Source: Chitinophaga caseinilytica (GTDB lineage: Bacteria > Bacteroidota > Bacteroidia > Chitinophagales > Chitinophagaceae). Taken from it: 64,000 nucleotides of DNA. A program made the translations under genes and the position numbers. The stretch is from assembly GCF_038396765.1 (NCBI RefSeq), contig NZ_CP150096.1, forward strand, positions 167,501 through 231,500, in the 5' to 3' direction. Shown piece by piece: positions 51,382 through 60,844 of the stretch. Position 1 is the stretch's first letter; each line of letters opens with the position of its first letter. The notes under the pieces are model-generated. The model was not told where the DNA came from. It did not search any database and worked only from the letters and a program-made list of their open reading frames with translations.

Positions 51382-51389
51382 TACATTTG
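51382..51389 (+). promoter_or_regulatory. -7 element of the serine hydrolase-MFS operon
   Basis: TACATTTG, an exact -7 box. Transcription from it would begin near 51396, downstream of the in-frame ATG at 51354, which therefore cannot be the start. A TTTG -33 box is missing, as expected for an activated or strongly regulated promoter. Confidence 0.55.
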
Positions 51390-51410
51390 CTGTATCAAAT
51401 TTTTATTTAC

Positions 51411-52673
51411 GTGAAAAACACAACCATGCTTGCCCTGGGAGCCCTCCTGCTCACGCAGCCCGTTTTCTCCCAACAGCCCGCCCCCACTACATTTCAGGAA
51501 GCCCGAATAGACTCCCTCGCGCAAAGGCTCGTCCGCACCGGCAAAGTCCAGGGCGTAAACCTGCTCTTCTCCCAAAACGGGAAAATCATCTACCGCAAAG
51601 CCTTCGGAAAAGCGGATGAAAACCGTCCGCTGCAAACAGGCGATATCTTCCGCATAGCGTCACAAACCAAAGCTATTACCAGTCTTGCCGTGATGATGCT
51701 TTGGGAAGAAGGGCGCTTTTTGCTGGACGAGCCCGTGTCGAACTACATTCCCGCGTTCGCCAACCTACGTGTCATCAAAGACTTCAACGCCGCAGATACG
51801 ACGTACACTTCCGTAGCGCCCAACAGGCCCGTAACCGTGCGCGATCTGCTGCGGCACACGTCCGGCATTTCGTACCCCCTCATCACCGGCGACCCGCGTT
51901 TCCAGGCCATTTTCGCGAAGCATAAAGTGCCCACCGGCATCGGCAGCCCCGGCAACCTGAAAAACTTTGTAGACCAGATCGCACTGCAACCGTTGGTCCA
52001 TAATCCCGGAGAAGCATTCACTTATGGCCTGAACATCGACGTGCTGGGAAGGCTCGTTGAGATCTGGAGCGGCCAGCCACTCGAGGTTTTCTTCCGGGAA
52101 CGGATTTTCCGTCCGCTGGAGATGAACGACACTTATTTCCGCGTACCCGACGATAAAGCAAAGCGCCTCGTGCCCGTGTTCTCCGCCACCGGCGGACGTT
52201 TACACCGCCAAACCGCGCCGATCTACGAAGGCAACGATGCCGGCTATCCGCTGCAGGACGGCATTATCGTTTCCGGCGGCGCCGGTCTCAGTTCCACTAC
52301 CGCCGATTACGCGAAGTTCCTGCAACTGCTGCTGGACGGCGGCGTATATAAAGGAAAGCGGATCATCGGCAACGCCGCTATCCGCCTGATGACGACCCCG
52401 CAAATCCCGCAAGGCGCCACCGCGAAGTGGGACTGGCCCGATTTCTCGTTCGGATTGGGCTTCAGTCTCGTAACGCCGCAAAACCAGGCTGCCGGGCCTG
52501 TTCCGGAGGGATCGTTCTTTTGGGGCGGCGCGTTCAACACCCATTATTGGGCCGATCCGGCGAACGATATCGTCGGCATCGTGTTCACCCAGGAATATGC
52601 ACCTGCGTCGTACTGGGATTTAGGCACGCTGTTCAAAAATGTTTTCTACACCGCATTGGAAAAATCAAAATGA
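51411..52673 (+). CDS. Exported serine hydrolase, beta-lactamase/class C-like
   Basis: A 420-residue penicillin-binding-protein-like hydrolase. The GTG at 51411 gives a short signal peptide ending QPVFSQQ; ATG at 51426 is the alternative, and 51354 is excluded by the promoter position. The catalytic Ser-x-x-Lys is SQTK (S84-K87 from this start), and the tyrosine motif is FTYGLNIDVLGRLVE, as in family VIII esterases and EstB-like proteins. It may cleave esters, D-peptides or beta-lactams; these cannot be separated by sequence. It overlaps the MFS gene by 4 bp (ATGA) and is divergent from hxlR. Confidence 0.92.
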   Translation: MKNTTMLALGALLLTQPVFSQQPAPTTFQEARIDSLAQRLVRTGKVQGVNLLFSQNGKIIYRKAFGKADENRPLQTGDIFRIASQTKAITSLAVMMLWEEGRFLLDEPVSNYIPAFANLRVIKDFNAADTTYTSVAPNRPVTVRDLLRHTSGISYPLITGDPRFQAIFAKHKVPTGIGSPGNLKNFVDQIALQPLVHNPGEAFTYGLNIDVLGRLVEIWSGQPLEVFFRERIFRPLEMNDTYFRVPDDKAKRLVPVFSATGGRLHRQTAPIYEGNDAGYPLQDGIIVSGGAGLSSTTADYAKFLQLLLDGGVYKGKRIIGNAAIRLMTTPQIPQGATAKWDWPDFSFGLGFSLVTPQNQAAGPVPEGSFFWGGAFNTHYWADPANDIVGIVFTQEYAPASYWDLGTLFKNVFYTALEKSK

Positions 52674-53839
52674 AAAAGACCGCATACATCGGATGCCTCG
52701 GACTGATAGGCATCATTACCACAGAATTCGGCGTGATCGGCATATTGCCGCAGATCGCCGAACATTACCAAATCCCCATTGAAAAAGCGGGTTGGCTGCT
52801 GAGTGCGTTCGCCATGGTGATCGCGCTGGGCGGCCCGGCGATGACGCTGCTTTTCTCCCGCGTGAACCGCAAGCTCATTATGAGCCTTGCCATCGGCATG
52901 TTCATCATCACCGGCGTCGTATCCGCGCTTGCGCCGCCTTTCTGGCTGTTGCTCACGGTGCGCGTATTGCCCGCCATCCTGCACCCTGTCTTCGTTTCCA
53001 CCGCCATCGCCGCGGCCATCCAGGCGGCGCCACCGAAAGAGGCGACGCGGATGATGGGCATCGTACTGGGCGGGATCGCCATCGCTATGGTGACTACCGT
53101 TCCGTTCGCTACCTGGCTCGCGGGGCGCATCAACTGGAAGGCGGCGTTCTGGGCGCAATCGGCCATCAGTTTGACGGCACTGCTGGCGATCCTCATCGGG
53201 CTGCCGCAAATCCCGAAAGGCGAGAAGGAAAGCCTGGGCAGCCAGGCCGCCATCCTCCGCGATCCTGTGTTCGTGACCAGCAGCATCGTGAATGTGTTGC
53301 TCATTGCTGCGTGGTTTTGCACGTATAGTTACTTCGCGGATTTTTTGGGGAAGGTGAAAGGGATGGATGAGGAACGGATCAGTTATATGCTGATGGTGTT
53401 TGGCCTGGCGGGGATCCCCGCCAACTGGATCGCCGGGAGATGGCTCGGGAAGCAGCTTTCGCTGACAACGGCGGTGTTTCTCGCAGGTGCGTTGTTCATA
53501 CCGTTCATGAGCATCGCCGTGGGTGGAGGGATCGTGGTGAATGCGGTGGTGCTGGCGCTGTGGGGATTTTTCTATGCACCCTGCTATCTTACCGCAGCGG
53601 CGTATTTGACCTCCGCAGCACCGGGGGCCGTGGCTTTCGCCAATACGCTTGCGATATCGTATGGTAATTTGGGAATTACGGTGGGGACGACGGTCAGCGG
53701 ATGGGTGATCGCGCAGTACGGGATCGCGGCCGCGCCCTGGGCGGGCGCTGCTTTCGGGATCGCCGCGCTCGTTGCCATGGCGCTGCGGTCACAACTTGTT
53801 GCCCGCCGCGAAATACGCCGCTCCTGCATCGCACCATGA
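52670..53839 (+). CDS. MFS transporter, drug:H+ antiporter 1-like
   Basis: A 389-residue inner-membrane protein with 12 predicted helices. It resembles the AraJ/YdhP-type efflux branch of the major facilitator superfamily (TTEFGVIGILPQIAEHYQIP and KAGWLLSAFAMVIALGGPAMTLL at the start). The start at 52670 overlaps the preceding stop codon and matches the first helix; the frame is open further upstream without resemblance to the family. Co-expression with a serine hydrolase under an HxlR regulator suggests detoxification or export of an ester, lactam or quinone-like compound. This is inference. Confidence 0.93.
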   Translation: MKKTAYIGCLGLIGIITTEFGVIGILPQIAEHYQIPIEKAGWLLSAFAMVIALGGPAMTLLFSRVNRKLIMSLAIGMFIITGVVSALAPPFWLLLTVRVLPAILHPVFVSTAIAAAIQAAPPKEATRMMGIVLGGIAIAMVTTVPFATWLAGRINWKAAFWAQSAISLTALLAILIGLPQIPKGEKESLGSQAAILRDPVFVTSSIVNVLLIAAWFCTYSYFADFLGKVKGMDEERISYMLMVFGLAGIPANWIAGRWLGKQLSLTTAVFLAGALFIPFMSIAVGGGIVVNAVVLALWGFFYAPCYLTAAAYLTSAAPGAVAFANTLAISYGNLGITVGTTVSGWVIAQYGIAAAPWAGAAFGIAALVAMALRSQLVARREIRRSCIAP

Positions 53840-53867
53840 TGATGATTGAAAAAAAAATTCCCTGCAG

Positions 53868-53900
53868 ACCGTCTACCGGAAACCCGGTAGACGGTTTTAT
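53868..53900 (+). terminator. Terminator after the MFS gene
   Basis: Perfect 12-bp stem ACCGTCTACCGG / CCGGTAGACGGT with an AAAC loop, then TTTTAT. Confidence 0.9.
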
Positions 53901-54611
53901 CCTTATCCCCGGCTCACAGATCCGTTTCCCCTGAAACTCAATATCTACGCACCTGTCCCCACTTCCATCGATGCAAAGTCAACCCATTTGCCCTTCATTC
54001 TACTAGATAAATTTTTTTCCGGCGTTACAACTTTTATTTAAAAACTTGAATTATATTGCGACCAGTTAACATGCAGGCACAGAAAAAAATTCATCCAATG
54101 CCAGCTAAGCGGAAATAGAAATCTAAATCAAGCGTAACCAGAATCTAACGTAACAGCTTCATCCTTTCACTTCGCCATCTAAATCGAAAGACTGTAGATT
54201 CCTGTTTGCCAAATTTTTGTGTATAACGTCTTGAAACGGTCAGCAGTAGGCCTTTTCAGGGAAATCATATATTTTTTTACAACTGATTTCTCCCGATATC
54301 CGGGGAGTAGCATTGCAGCATATTCGCGCCGGCCTTACCGCCGCGCAGCGGAAGCTTTGTGTCATGATGGACCATAACTAAAATCTAAATGATGTGACTA
54401 TGAAAAAATCACAGCCCGACATTTATTGATGACTTAACCAGGATACAGGCAACCCGACTGTAGCCGTCAGCAGCATATGATATTGGCCTGAAAGCCGCTT
54501 CCCGCGGTCTTCCTGGCCATGCCATGCCATGCCTGTTACGGACCAACGGCCCTTTTCCTCCAGCAATACATTATACCGCTTCATCAATTCAAATCTAAAC
54601 CGACATCGAGT
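53901..54611 (+). other. Leader/intergenic region upstream of the fourth SusC
   Basis: About 710 bp, AT-rich, without a credible gene. It contains a weak TATATTGC (-7-like) at 54053-54060, an imperfect hairpin with GAAATCA / TGATTTC arms (54259-54294), and a nine-codon frame (54400) ending well before the susC start. Promoter location for the SusCD pair is therefore uncertain. Confidence 0.5.
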
Positions 54612-57600
54612 ATGAACACACGATTGCTCCTGATCCCGCTCATGGCTGTATGCGTAACTAACGCTTACGCACAAACGCAGCAAGCGACCGGGCGGGTGAC
54701 CGACGCCAGAGACGGCACTCCCCTTCCCGGCGTAACCGTTCGCATCAAGGGTTCCACCACCGGCACCATCACCGATGCCAACGGCAGTTTCAAGCTGAAT
54801 GCTCCTTCGGGCGCCGTTCTCATCTGCTCCTTCACCGGCTACTACAACAAGGAAGCCATCGTAGGCGCAGGCCCGCTGCACGTTGCGCTCAGCGCCGACC
54901 AGAAATCGCTGGACGAAGTAGTGGTTGTGGGTTACGGTACCCAGGACCGCCGCGACGTGACCGGCTCCGTGGGCACCGTAAAGGGAGACAACCTGAAAAC
55001 CATCGCCGCGCCCAGCTTTGAAAAAGCGATGGCTGGCTCTATCACCGGCGTACAGGTGAACACCACCAGCGGCATCCTCGGCGAGCCCGCCCGCATCCGC
55101 ATCCGCGGCGTCAACTCTATTTCCAGCAGCTCCGACCCGCTGTATGTAGTAGACGGCGTTCCGTACATCTCCGGCGACCAGAGCGGCTCCCAATCCGTTC
55201 CCTACAACCCGCTCGGCGACATCAATCCCGCCGATATCGAAAGCGTGGAAGTCCTGAAAGACGGTTCCGCCACCGCCATTTACGGTTCTCGCGCTTCCGC
55301 GGGCGTAGTGCTCATCACCACCAAAAAAGGCAAGCTCGGCAAGCCCCGCCTCAGTTACGACGGTTGGATTGGGATGGCACAGGCTTCCAAAAAATTCGAC
55401 CTCATGAACGCGGCCGAATTCATGGAAGTGACCAACGAAAAACTCACCAATGCCGGCGCTGCAGCAGCCGCCAAACAGCCGGCAGACAAATATTACGACA
55501 CCGACTGGCAAGACCTCGTGCTGCGCAACGCCGTACAGCATAGCCACGCCCTTTCGCTCAGCGGCGCCACCGAAAGCACCAACTATTACTTCTCCCTCGG
55601 CTATTCCGACTTCGAAGGCATTGCCGTCGCCAACGACCAGAAGAAATACAACGTGCGCGCCAGGGTGGAACAAAAAGCGTTCGACCGCCTGAAGATCGGC
55701 ATCAACATGGCCGCCACGCACACCACAGACAATGGCCTCAATTACGGCACCAACGCGCTTTCCGGCAACATCGCCGGCGCCATCCGCGCACTGCCCAACG
55801 TTCCGGCGAAGTGGGAAGACGGCAGCTATAACCTCAGCGCCGACAAACAGCGCCTGGGCCGCGCCGGCAACGGCCGCGAGATAGACGATAACTACACGAA
55901 TATCCTCTTCGTCCTGGAAAACAACATCTACAAAAACCAGAGCCTCAACCTCACCGGCAACACGTTTGCGGAGCTGGAGATCATCCCCGGCCTTACCGCG
56001 AAAACACAGGTGGGCATCAACTACCTGAACGGCGAATATTACCGCTATTGGAGCCCCGTTCACGGCGACGGTCGCGGTGTGAACGGTTCCACCGCCCAGT
56101 ACAATCTTCCGCAGTTCCGGTACAACTGGCAGAACACACTGAACTTCAACCGTACTTTCGGCGATCACAAAGTGGGTGCCATCGCGGGTTTGGAATGGCA
56201 GAAGACGCGCAGTCGTTATTTCTACGCCAGCGGCACCAACATTTCGTCCGAGTTTTTCGGCGGGCAGAACATTATCACCGATGCCTGGGGCGCCAGGTCG
56301 CTGGGCGGGTATGTAGCGGAGAAGGCCTTCCAGTCGGTGTTTGGCCGCGCGAATTATGGATATAAAGACAGGTACCTCATCGCCGCCACGCTGCGGTACG
56401 ACAAAATCTCCGACCTGCCCTGGGGCAACCAGGGCGCAACGTTGCCCGGCGTTTCAGTTGGGTGGCGTGTTTCGGAAGAGGCGTTTTTCAAGCGGTCAAA
56501 TTCCCTCAACTTCATCAGCAACCTGAAGCTGCGAGGCGGTTTCGCGAAAGTAGGGAACGTGGAACTGGGGTCCGATTATCCGTATGCAGGCACCTTCAGT
56601 CCATATCTCTACGGCGAGATCATGGCGATGGCTTACAGCCAGATCAGCAATAACAACCTCCGTTTCGAAACGGCCAATAAAATCAATATCGGGCTGGACG
56701 CGGGACTGTTCGAAAACCGGGTGAATTTCACCGCCGAGTATTTCAGCAACAACGTGGATAATATGATCCTGGCGGCGCCGCTGGCACCTTCGCTGGGCGT
56801 TCCCTACAACAATATCAAAATGAATATCGGGGAAATGACCAACAAGGGATGGGAATTCTCCGTGAACGCCGAAGCCATAGCCACCCGCGATTTCCGGTGG
56901 AATACGGCGGTGAACCTCACGCTTACCAAAAACAAGGTGACGCAGTTGTATAACGGGGCAGACATCATCGGCACTTATCACATCATCCGCGAAGGGCAGC
57001 CGGTGGGCATGTTCTACGGATTCGAGTACGCCGGCGTGAACCCTGCCAACGGCAATCCGCTCTGGGTGAAGGCAGACGGCTCCATCGTGCAGGGCGTGAT
57101 CAGCCGGCAGGGCTACGCGAAATACGATCCCGCCAAACCGGACGATGTTTCCGTATCCGCCCCCGCGCTGAACACCAACGATAAGAAGATCCTCGGCAAC
57201 TCGAACCCCACCTGGTTCGGAGGGTTCAGCAATACTTTGTCCTACAAACGGTTCGACCTCGGCATCAACCTCGTGTTCTCCGGCGGCAACAAAGTGTTCA
57301 GCGCCACCCGCCAGGAAACCCTCGCCAACATGAAGTTCCAGAATGCCGGCCGCGAGCTGCTCGACCGCTGGACCACGCCCGGCCAGGTGACCGATGTTCC
57401 CAAACTCATGTACGGCAGCAACCCCGGCAACTTCATCAACCAGAACGGCAATACCAACAGCCGCTTCCTGGAAGACGGTTCGTACCTCCGCGCCCAAAAC
57501 ATCACGCTGGGCTTCAACGCGCCTTCCGCATGGCTGAACCGTTTCAAGGTGAACAGCCTCCGCGTGTACGCACAGGTGCAAAACGCATTCGTGATCACCA

Positions 57601-57734
57601 ACTATTCCGGCCTCGATCCCGAACTGACCATCGTTGGCACCAACAATGCCGCCCGCAACTGGCAGGCCGGCCTGGACTACAACAGCAATCCGCTCCCGCG
57701 CACTTACACGCTGGGCGTAAACCTGGGATTATAA
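54612..57734 (+). CDS. SusC/RagA TonB-dependent outer-membrane transporter
   Basis: A 1040-residue transporter. The ATG at 54612 opens a clean signal peptide (MNTRLLLIPLMAVCVTNAYA); an in-frame ATG at 54519 does not. The carboxypeptidase-like domain (ATGRVTDARDGTPLPGVTVRI) is followed by the TonB-box-like LDEVVVVGYGTQ, the plug (NPADIESVEVLKDGSATAIYGS) and the barrel ending YTLGVNLGL. There is no STN domain. It pairs with the SusD encoded 4 bp downstream. No enzymes or regulators accompany it, so its substrate is unknown. Confidence 0.97.
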   Translation: MNTRLLLIPLMAVCVTNAYAQTQQATGRVTDARDGTPLPGVTVRIKGSTTGTITDANGSFKLNAPSGAVLICSFTGYYNKEAIVGAGPLHVALSADQKSLDEVVVVGYGTQDRRDVTGSVGTVKGDNLKTIAAPSFEKAMAGSITGVQVNTTSGILGEPARIRIRGVNSISSSSDPLYVVDGVPYISGDQSGSQSVPYNPLGDINPADIESVEVLKDGSATAIYGSRASAGVVLITTKKGKLGKPRLSYDGWIGMAQASKKFDLMNAAEFMEVTNEKLTNAGAAAAAKQPADKYYDTDWQDLVLRNAVQHSHALSLSGATESTNYYFSLGYSDFEGIAVANDQKKYNVRARVEQKAFDRLKIGINMAATHTTDNGLNYGTNALSGNIAGAIRALPNVPAKWEDGSYNLSADKQRLGRAGNGREIDDNYTNILFVLENNIYKNQSLNLTGNTFAELEIIPGLTAKTQVGINYLNGEYYRYWSPVHGDGRGVNGSTAQYNLPQFRYNWQNTLNFNRTFGDHKVGAIAGLEWQKTRSRYFYASGTNISSEFFGGQNIITDAWGARSLGGYVAEKAFQSVFGRANYGYKDRYLIAATLRYDKISDLPWGNQGATLPGVSVGWRVSEEAFFKRSNSLNFISNLKLRGGFAKVGNVELGSDYPYAGTFSPYLYGEIMAMAYSQISNNNLRFETANKINIGLDAGLFENRVNFTAEYFSNNVDNMILAAPLAPSLGVPYNNIKMNIGEMTNKGWEFSVNAEAIATRDFRWNTAVNLTLTKNKVTQLYNGADIIGTYHIIREGQPVGMFYGFEYAGVNPANGNPLWVKADGSIVQGVISRQGYAKYDPAKPDDVSVSAPALNTNDKKILGNSNPTWFGGFSNTLSYKRFDLGINLVFSGGNKVFSATRQETLANMKFQNAGRELLDRWTTPGQVTDVPKLMYGSNPGNFINQNGNTNSRFLEDGSYLRAQNITLGFNAPSAWLNRFKVNSLRVYAQVQNAFVITNYSGLDPELTIVGTNNAARNWQAGLDYNSNPLPRTYTLGVNLGL

Positions 57735-57738
57735 AAAC

Positions 57739-59358
57739 ATGACCATGAAAAAAGTAACATCCAGATCATATAATTTCCGTCGCGCGGCGGTAGCAGCGAT
57801 GCTGCTTGCGGCCGGCACCTCGATCGTTTCCTGCAAAGATTTCACGGAGCTGGCGCCCATCAGCCTTGCTTCGGAAGAATCCGCCTTTGCATCGCCGGGA
57901 AATATCAAGCTCGCCATGATGGGCGTGTACGAATCTGCCGCCATCGGCACTTATCAAAACCTGAAAAGCTCCGCGCGCGGGTATCCTTTCGGTGCGGCGG
58001 CGATAGAACAAGGAGAAATGAGGGGCGAAGACATGCTGAACATCGATCAGTTCTACGCCATCACCTACGAAGGCGGCGCCAACCCTACATCGCTCAACAA
58101 CGTTACGATGTGGCATACGCTCTACGCGCTCATCAACCAGGCCAACATCCTCATCGAAGGTGTGCAGAAAGCCGGCGCCAAAGGCGTGATCACCGATGCC
58201 GAAGCCAAAGCCTATGAAGGCGAGGCACGTTTCATGCGCGCCCTTTCCCATCATGAGCTGCTCGTACATTTCAGCTTCCCGTATGCGGATGCGGCGGGCG
58301 GCAAATGGGGCGTTCCCTATCGCACCAAAGCCATCACTTCCCTGGCCGCATATGAAGAAGGACTGAAAATGGACCGGGGAACAGTGAAGGATTGTTATAC
58401 CAAACTGATCGCAGATCTCGATTTCGCGGAAGCCAACCTGCCCGACAAGCAGCCGGACGGCGCGCAGCGCGCCACCAAAGGCGCCGCCATCGCCCTGAAA
58501 GCGCGCATCAAACAACATATGGGCGACTGGGACGGCGTGATCGCGGAAAGCAACAAGCTCATCCCCGCAGCGGCTCCCTACAAAAGCCCCATCGGCGCCT
58601 TCCAGCTCACGGCAGAGCCAGACGGGCCGTTCACCAGCTATAAAAACAATACCGAGTCCATCTTCTCCATCGCCAACGGCCCCAACGCCAATGGCGGCAG
58701 TAACGGCGCGCTTCCGGCGATGTTCGGCCCGGCTTCGCTCAACGGCCGCGGACTGGTGGCTACGAGCCCCATCCTGTATAACGCTTCGTTCTGGAAAGCG
58801 ACCGACAAGCGCCGTGCCCTGCTGCAGGTGTACCAACCTACTACCGGATCGCGCTATTATTTCAATTACAAATACCGCGATTATACCACCCGTGCCGACT
58901 GGGCCCCGATGCTCCGCTATGCGGAAGTGCTGCTCACGGCCGCCGAGGCCCATGCCCGCAAAGGTGAGAACGATCGTGCGCTGGCGCTGCTGAACGCGGT
59001 GCGCAACCGCTCCGTGGAAGTTGGCGACCAATTCACCACGCCTCCCGCCGACCTCGTACTGGCCATCCTTCAGGAGCGCCGCATCGAGCTGGCGGGCGAA
59101 GGGCGCCGCTGGGCAGACATCCACCGCCTTGCGCTCGATGCCGTTTACGGATTCCGCGGCATTCCCGCCAAAATGAAGAAGGAACAAATGAAGCTCGACG
59201 GCACCGATTACAATGCCGTAACGCCTCCCACGTTCCCCACCACCGGCGGCGTTCCTTCGTATGCGTACGAAAGCTTCCGCTTCCTCTGGCCCATCCCGGC
59301 GGAGGAAACCGCAGCCAACCCGACGCTACGGGCGCAGCAGAACAAACTGTCCGACTAA
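57739..59358 (+). CDS. SusD/RagB outer-membrane lipoprotein
   Basis: A 539-residue SusD protein with a lipobox cysteine (AGTSIVSCKDF). Core motifs: YALINQANILIEGV, AKAYEGEARFMRALSHHELLVHF, APMLRYAEVLLTAAEAHARKGE and LQERRIELAGEGRRWADIHR. The C-terminal FLWPIPAEETAANPTL is the usual SusD ending. An ATG two codons inside (57745, MKKVTS) is an equally good start. It completes the two-gene transporter unit, followed by a strong terminator. Confidence 0.96.
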   Translation: MTMKKVTSRSYNFRRAAVAAMLLAAGTSIVSCKDFTELAPISLASEESAFASPGNIKLAMMGVYESAAIGTYQNLKSSARGYPFGAAAIEQGEMRGEDMLNIDQFYAITYEGGANPTSLNNVTMWHTLYALINQANILIEGVQKAGAKGVITDAEAKAYEGEARFMRALSHHELLVHFSFPYADAAGGKWGVPYRTKAITSLAAYEEGLKMDRGTVKDCYTKLIADLDFAEANLPDKQPDGAQRATKGAAIALKARIKQHMGDWDGVIAESNKLIPAAAPYKSPIGAFQLTAEPDGPFTSYKNNTESIFSIANGPNANGGSNGALPAMFGPASLNGRGLVATSPILYNASFWKATDKRRALLQVYQPTTGSRYYFNYKYRDYTTRADWAPMLRYAEVLLTAAEAHARKGENDRALALLNAVRNRSVEVGDQFTTPPADLVLAILQERRIELAGEGRRWADIHRLALDAVYGFRGIPAKMKKEQMKLDGTDYNAVTPPTFPTTGGVPSYAYESFRFLWPIPAEETAANPTLRAQQNKLSD

Positions 59359-59407
59359 CCTTTTTCTTTGGATATGTATTAATTTTTCATCTATCGTACT
59401 AACCAAT

Positions 59408-59437
59408 AGCGCCGCAGATCCCCGCGGCGCTTTTTTA
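59408..59437 (+). terminator. Terminator of the fourth SusCD pair
   Basis: Stem AGCGCCGC / GCGGCGCT followed by six T residues. Confidence 0.88.
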
Positions 59438-59484
59438 TTTGCATTCCGGGCGATGGCGGTGTATTTTTAATGGATTCCTGCCAT

Positions 59485-59562
59485 ATGAAAAAGATCCTTA
59501 CCCTGATGGCCATTTGCTACATAGCGACGGCCTGCGTGCGGACCGATAACGCCATTCCATAA
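59485..59562 (+). CDS. Tiny lipoprotein-like peptide, 25 residues
   Basis: Encodes MKKILTLMAICYIATAC, then VRTDNAIP and a stop. A basic start, a hydrophobic stretch and ATAC resembling a relaxed lipobox would leave a mature lipopeptide of about nine residues. It begins 22 bp before the next gene's start. It could be a genuine micro-lipoprotein (entericidin- or lysis-peptide-like in form only) or the truncated front of a longer lipoprotein. Confidence 0.4.
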   Translation: MKKILTLMAICYIATACVRTDNAIP

Positions 59563-59583
59563 AAAAGTCAGTAGTTTTAAGAT

Positions 59584-60183
59584 ATGAAACGCGCCACCCG
59601 TGCCGATAAAGCCCTCGTAGCGGGCATCCTCGCCCGCTCCTTCGCGCAGAACCGCAGCGTGCTCGCCGCCGTGCGCAGGCACGGGGATGCGGAACGGAAT
59701 ATCCGTGGATTGATGGAATACGCATTCGATGTCTGCATCCGGTATGGCGATGTGCTGCTGTCTGACGATGGAAACGGTTGCGCCCTGGTCCTGTACCCGG
59801 ACCGGAAGCCGGAAAACCTCTTCACCCGCTGGCTCGATCTGCGGCTCGTCTGGCGCTCGATCGGATGGAAACATTTACCGAATGTGAAAGCCCGCAGGAA
59901 GCTGGTACAGTCCGTCAGGCCGGAAGTGCCCATGGCCTACCTCTGGTTCATCGGCGTAAACCCGGATTCCCGGCGCAGGGGCGCCGGCCGGCAATTGCTC
60001 AACGACGTGCTCGAACTGGCGAGGTCGGCAGACAGGCCCGTTTACCTGGAAACGTCTGCCCCGGAAAACGTGTCGTGGTACAACAAAGCCGGCTTCCGGA
60101 CGTACGCCGTTACAGACGTGGGGTACACGCTGTATTACCTGACCACGTCTCCCCAGGCCATCCCCTGGCTGCAGCAACAATGA
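59584..60183 (+). CDS. GNAT family N-acetyltransferase
   Basis: A 199-residue acetyl-CoA-dependent transferase. Motif A is AYLWFIGVNPDSRRRGAGRQLL (residues ~119-140), with the R-R-x-G-x-G pyrophosphate loop. Motif B is VYLETSAPENVSWYNKAGF. The N-terminal ATRADKALVAGILARSFAQN resembles GNAT proteins found in biosynthetic or resistance settings. The acceptor is unknown. It heads three acetyltransferase-like genes in the same direction. Confidence 0.9.
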   Translation: MKRATRADKALVAGILARSFAQNRSVLAAVRRHGDAERNIRGLMEYAFDVCIRYGDVLLSDDGNGCALVLYPDRKPENLFTRWLDLRLVWRSIGWKHLPNVKARRKLVQSVRPEVPMAYLWFIGVNPDSRRRGAGRQLLNDVLELARSADRPVYLETSAPENVSWYNKAGFRTYAVTDVGYTLYYLTTSPQAIPWLQQQ

Positions 60184-60219
60184 CGCGGCCGGTGTTGTTA
60201 TTATCTGTAACTTGACGAT

Positions 60220-60528
60220 ATGAAAGAAGAATACATTGGGCTTCCGTTGGTGAAGAATGAAACGGACCACCAGTTCGAACTGACGGTGGAAGGGCATACC
60301 GCCATTATCGTATATAAGGAAAGCGGGAAGAAGATCTGGCTCATCCATACCGAAGCGCCCGCCGAGCTCGAAGGCAAAGGCGTAGCCACGGCGCTGATCG
60401 AAAAAACGCTCGCGTACCTGGAAGAAAACCACTATACGCTGGTACCGCTTTGTCCGCTGGTGGTAGCCTACCTGAAGCGCCATCCCGAATGGAAACGCAT
60501 CGTAGACCCATCCGTCACCAATCTCTGA
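60220..60528 (+). CDS. Small YjdJ/NAT-like acetyltransferase-domain protein
   Basis: A 102-residue protein of the short GNAT group (one domain, about 95-100 residues). The CoA-binding loop is LEGKGVATALIEK; the ending CPLVVAYLKRHPEWKRIVDP is typical of this group. Members (human GTLF3B/NATD1-like, E. coli YjdJ) lack defined substrates. The next gene is a paralogue, implying a tandem duplication. Confidence 0.88.
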   Translation: MKEEYIGLPLVKNETDHQFELTVEGHTAIIVYKESGKKIWLIHTEAPAELEGKGVATALIEKTLAYLEENHYTLVPLCPLVVAYLKRHPEWKRIVDPSVTNL

Positions 60529-60537
60529 CCCGCCATC

Positions 60538-60843
60538 ATGGAACCCGCGCAATACGCCGTCATCAACAACGAAGCCAGCCAGCAGCTGGAAGTCTGGATA
60601 GCCGGTGAAGCCGCCACGCTCACTTATCGCTATTACAAGAAAGACATCGCGTTCATGCATACCACCGTGCCGGCCGCCATGGAAGGCAAAGGCGTGGCCA
60701 CCGCATTGGCGAAGGAAGCTTTCCGGCTGGCCGCGTCCCTGAAAAAGCCGGTGATGGTGTATTGCCCGTTTGTAGCGGGGTTCGTGGAGCGCCATCCGGA
60801 ATACCGCTCCCAGCTCGATCCGCAGTATTACGGGAAACGGTGA
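60538..60843 (+). CDS. Small YjdJ/NAT-like acetyltransferase-domain protein, paralogue
   Basis: A 101-residue relative of the preceding gene, starting 9 bp after it. Shared features are EGKGVATAL and CPFVAGFVERHPEYRSQLDP. The two differ elsewhere (about one third identical by eye), so the duplication is old or the copies arrived separately. The stop lies one base from the stop of the convergent methyltransferase gene. Confidence 0.88.
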   Translation: MEPAQYAVINNEASQQLEVWIAGEAATLTYRYYKKDIAFMHTTVPAAMEGKGVATALAKEAFRLAASLKKPVMVYCPFVAGFVERHPEYRSQLDPQYYGKR

Positions 60844-60844
60844 T

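Noticed and set aside
51354..51410. ATG at 51354 as start of the serine hydrolase
   Set aside because: It lies upstream of the -7 box at 51382-51389 and inside the operator palindrome; the GTG at 51411 or ATG at 51426 gives a proper signal peptide.
54400..54429. Nine-codon frame MKKSQPDIY upstream of the fourth SusC
   Set aside because: Too short and without supporting features; mentioned only as part of the leader.
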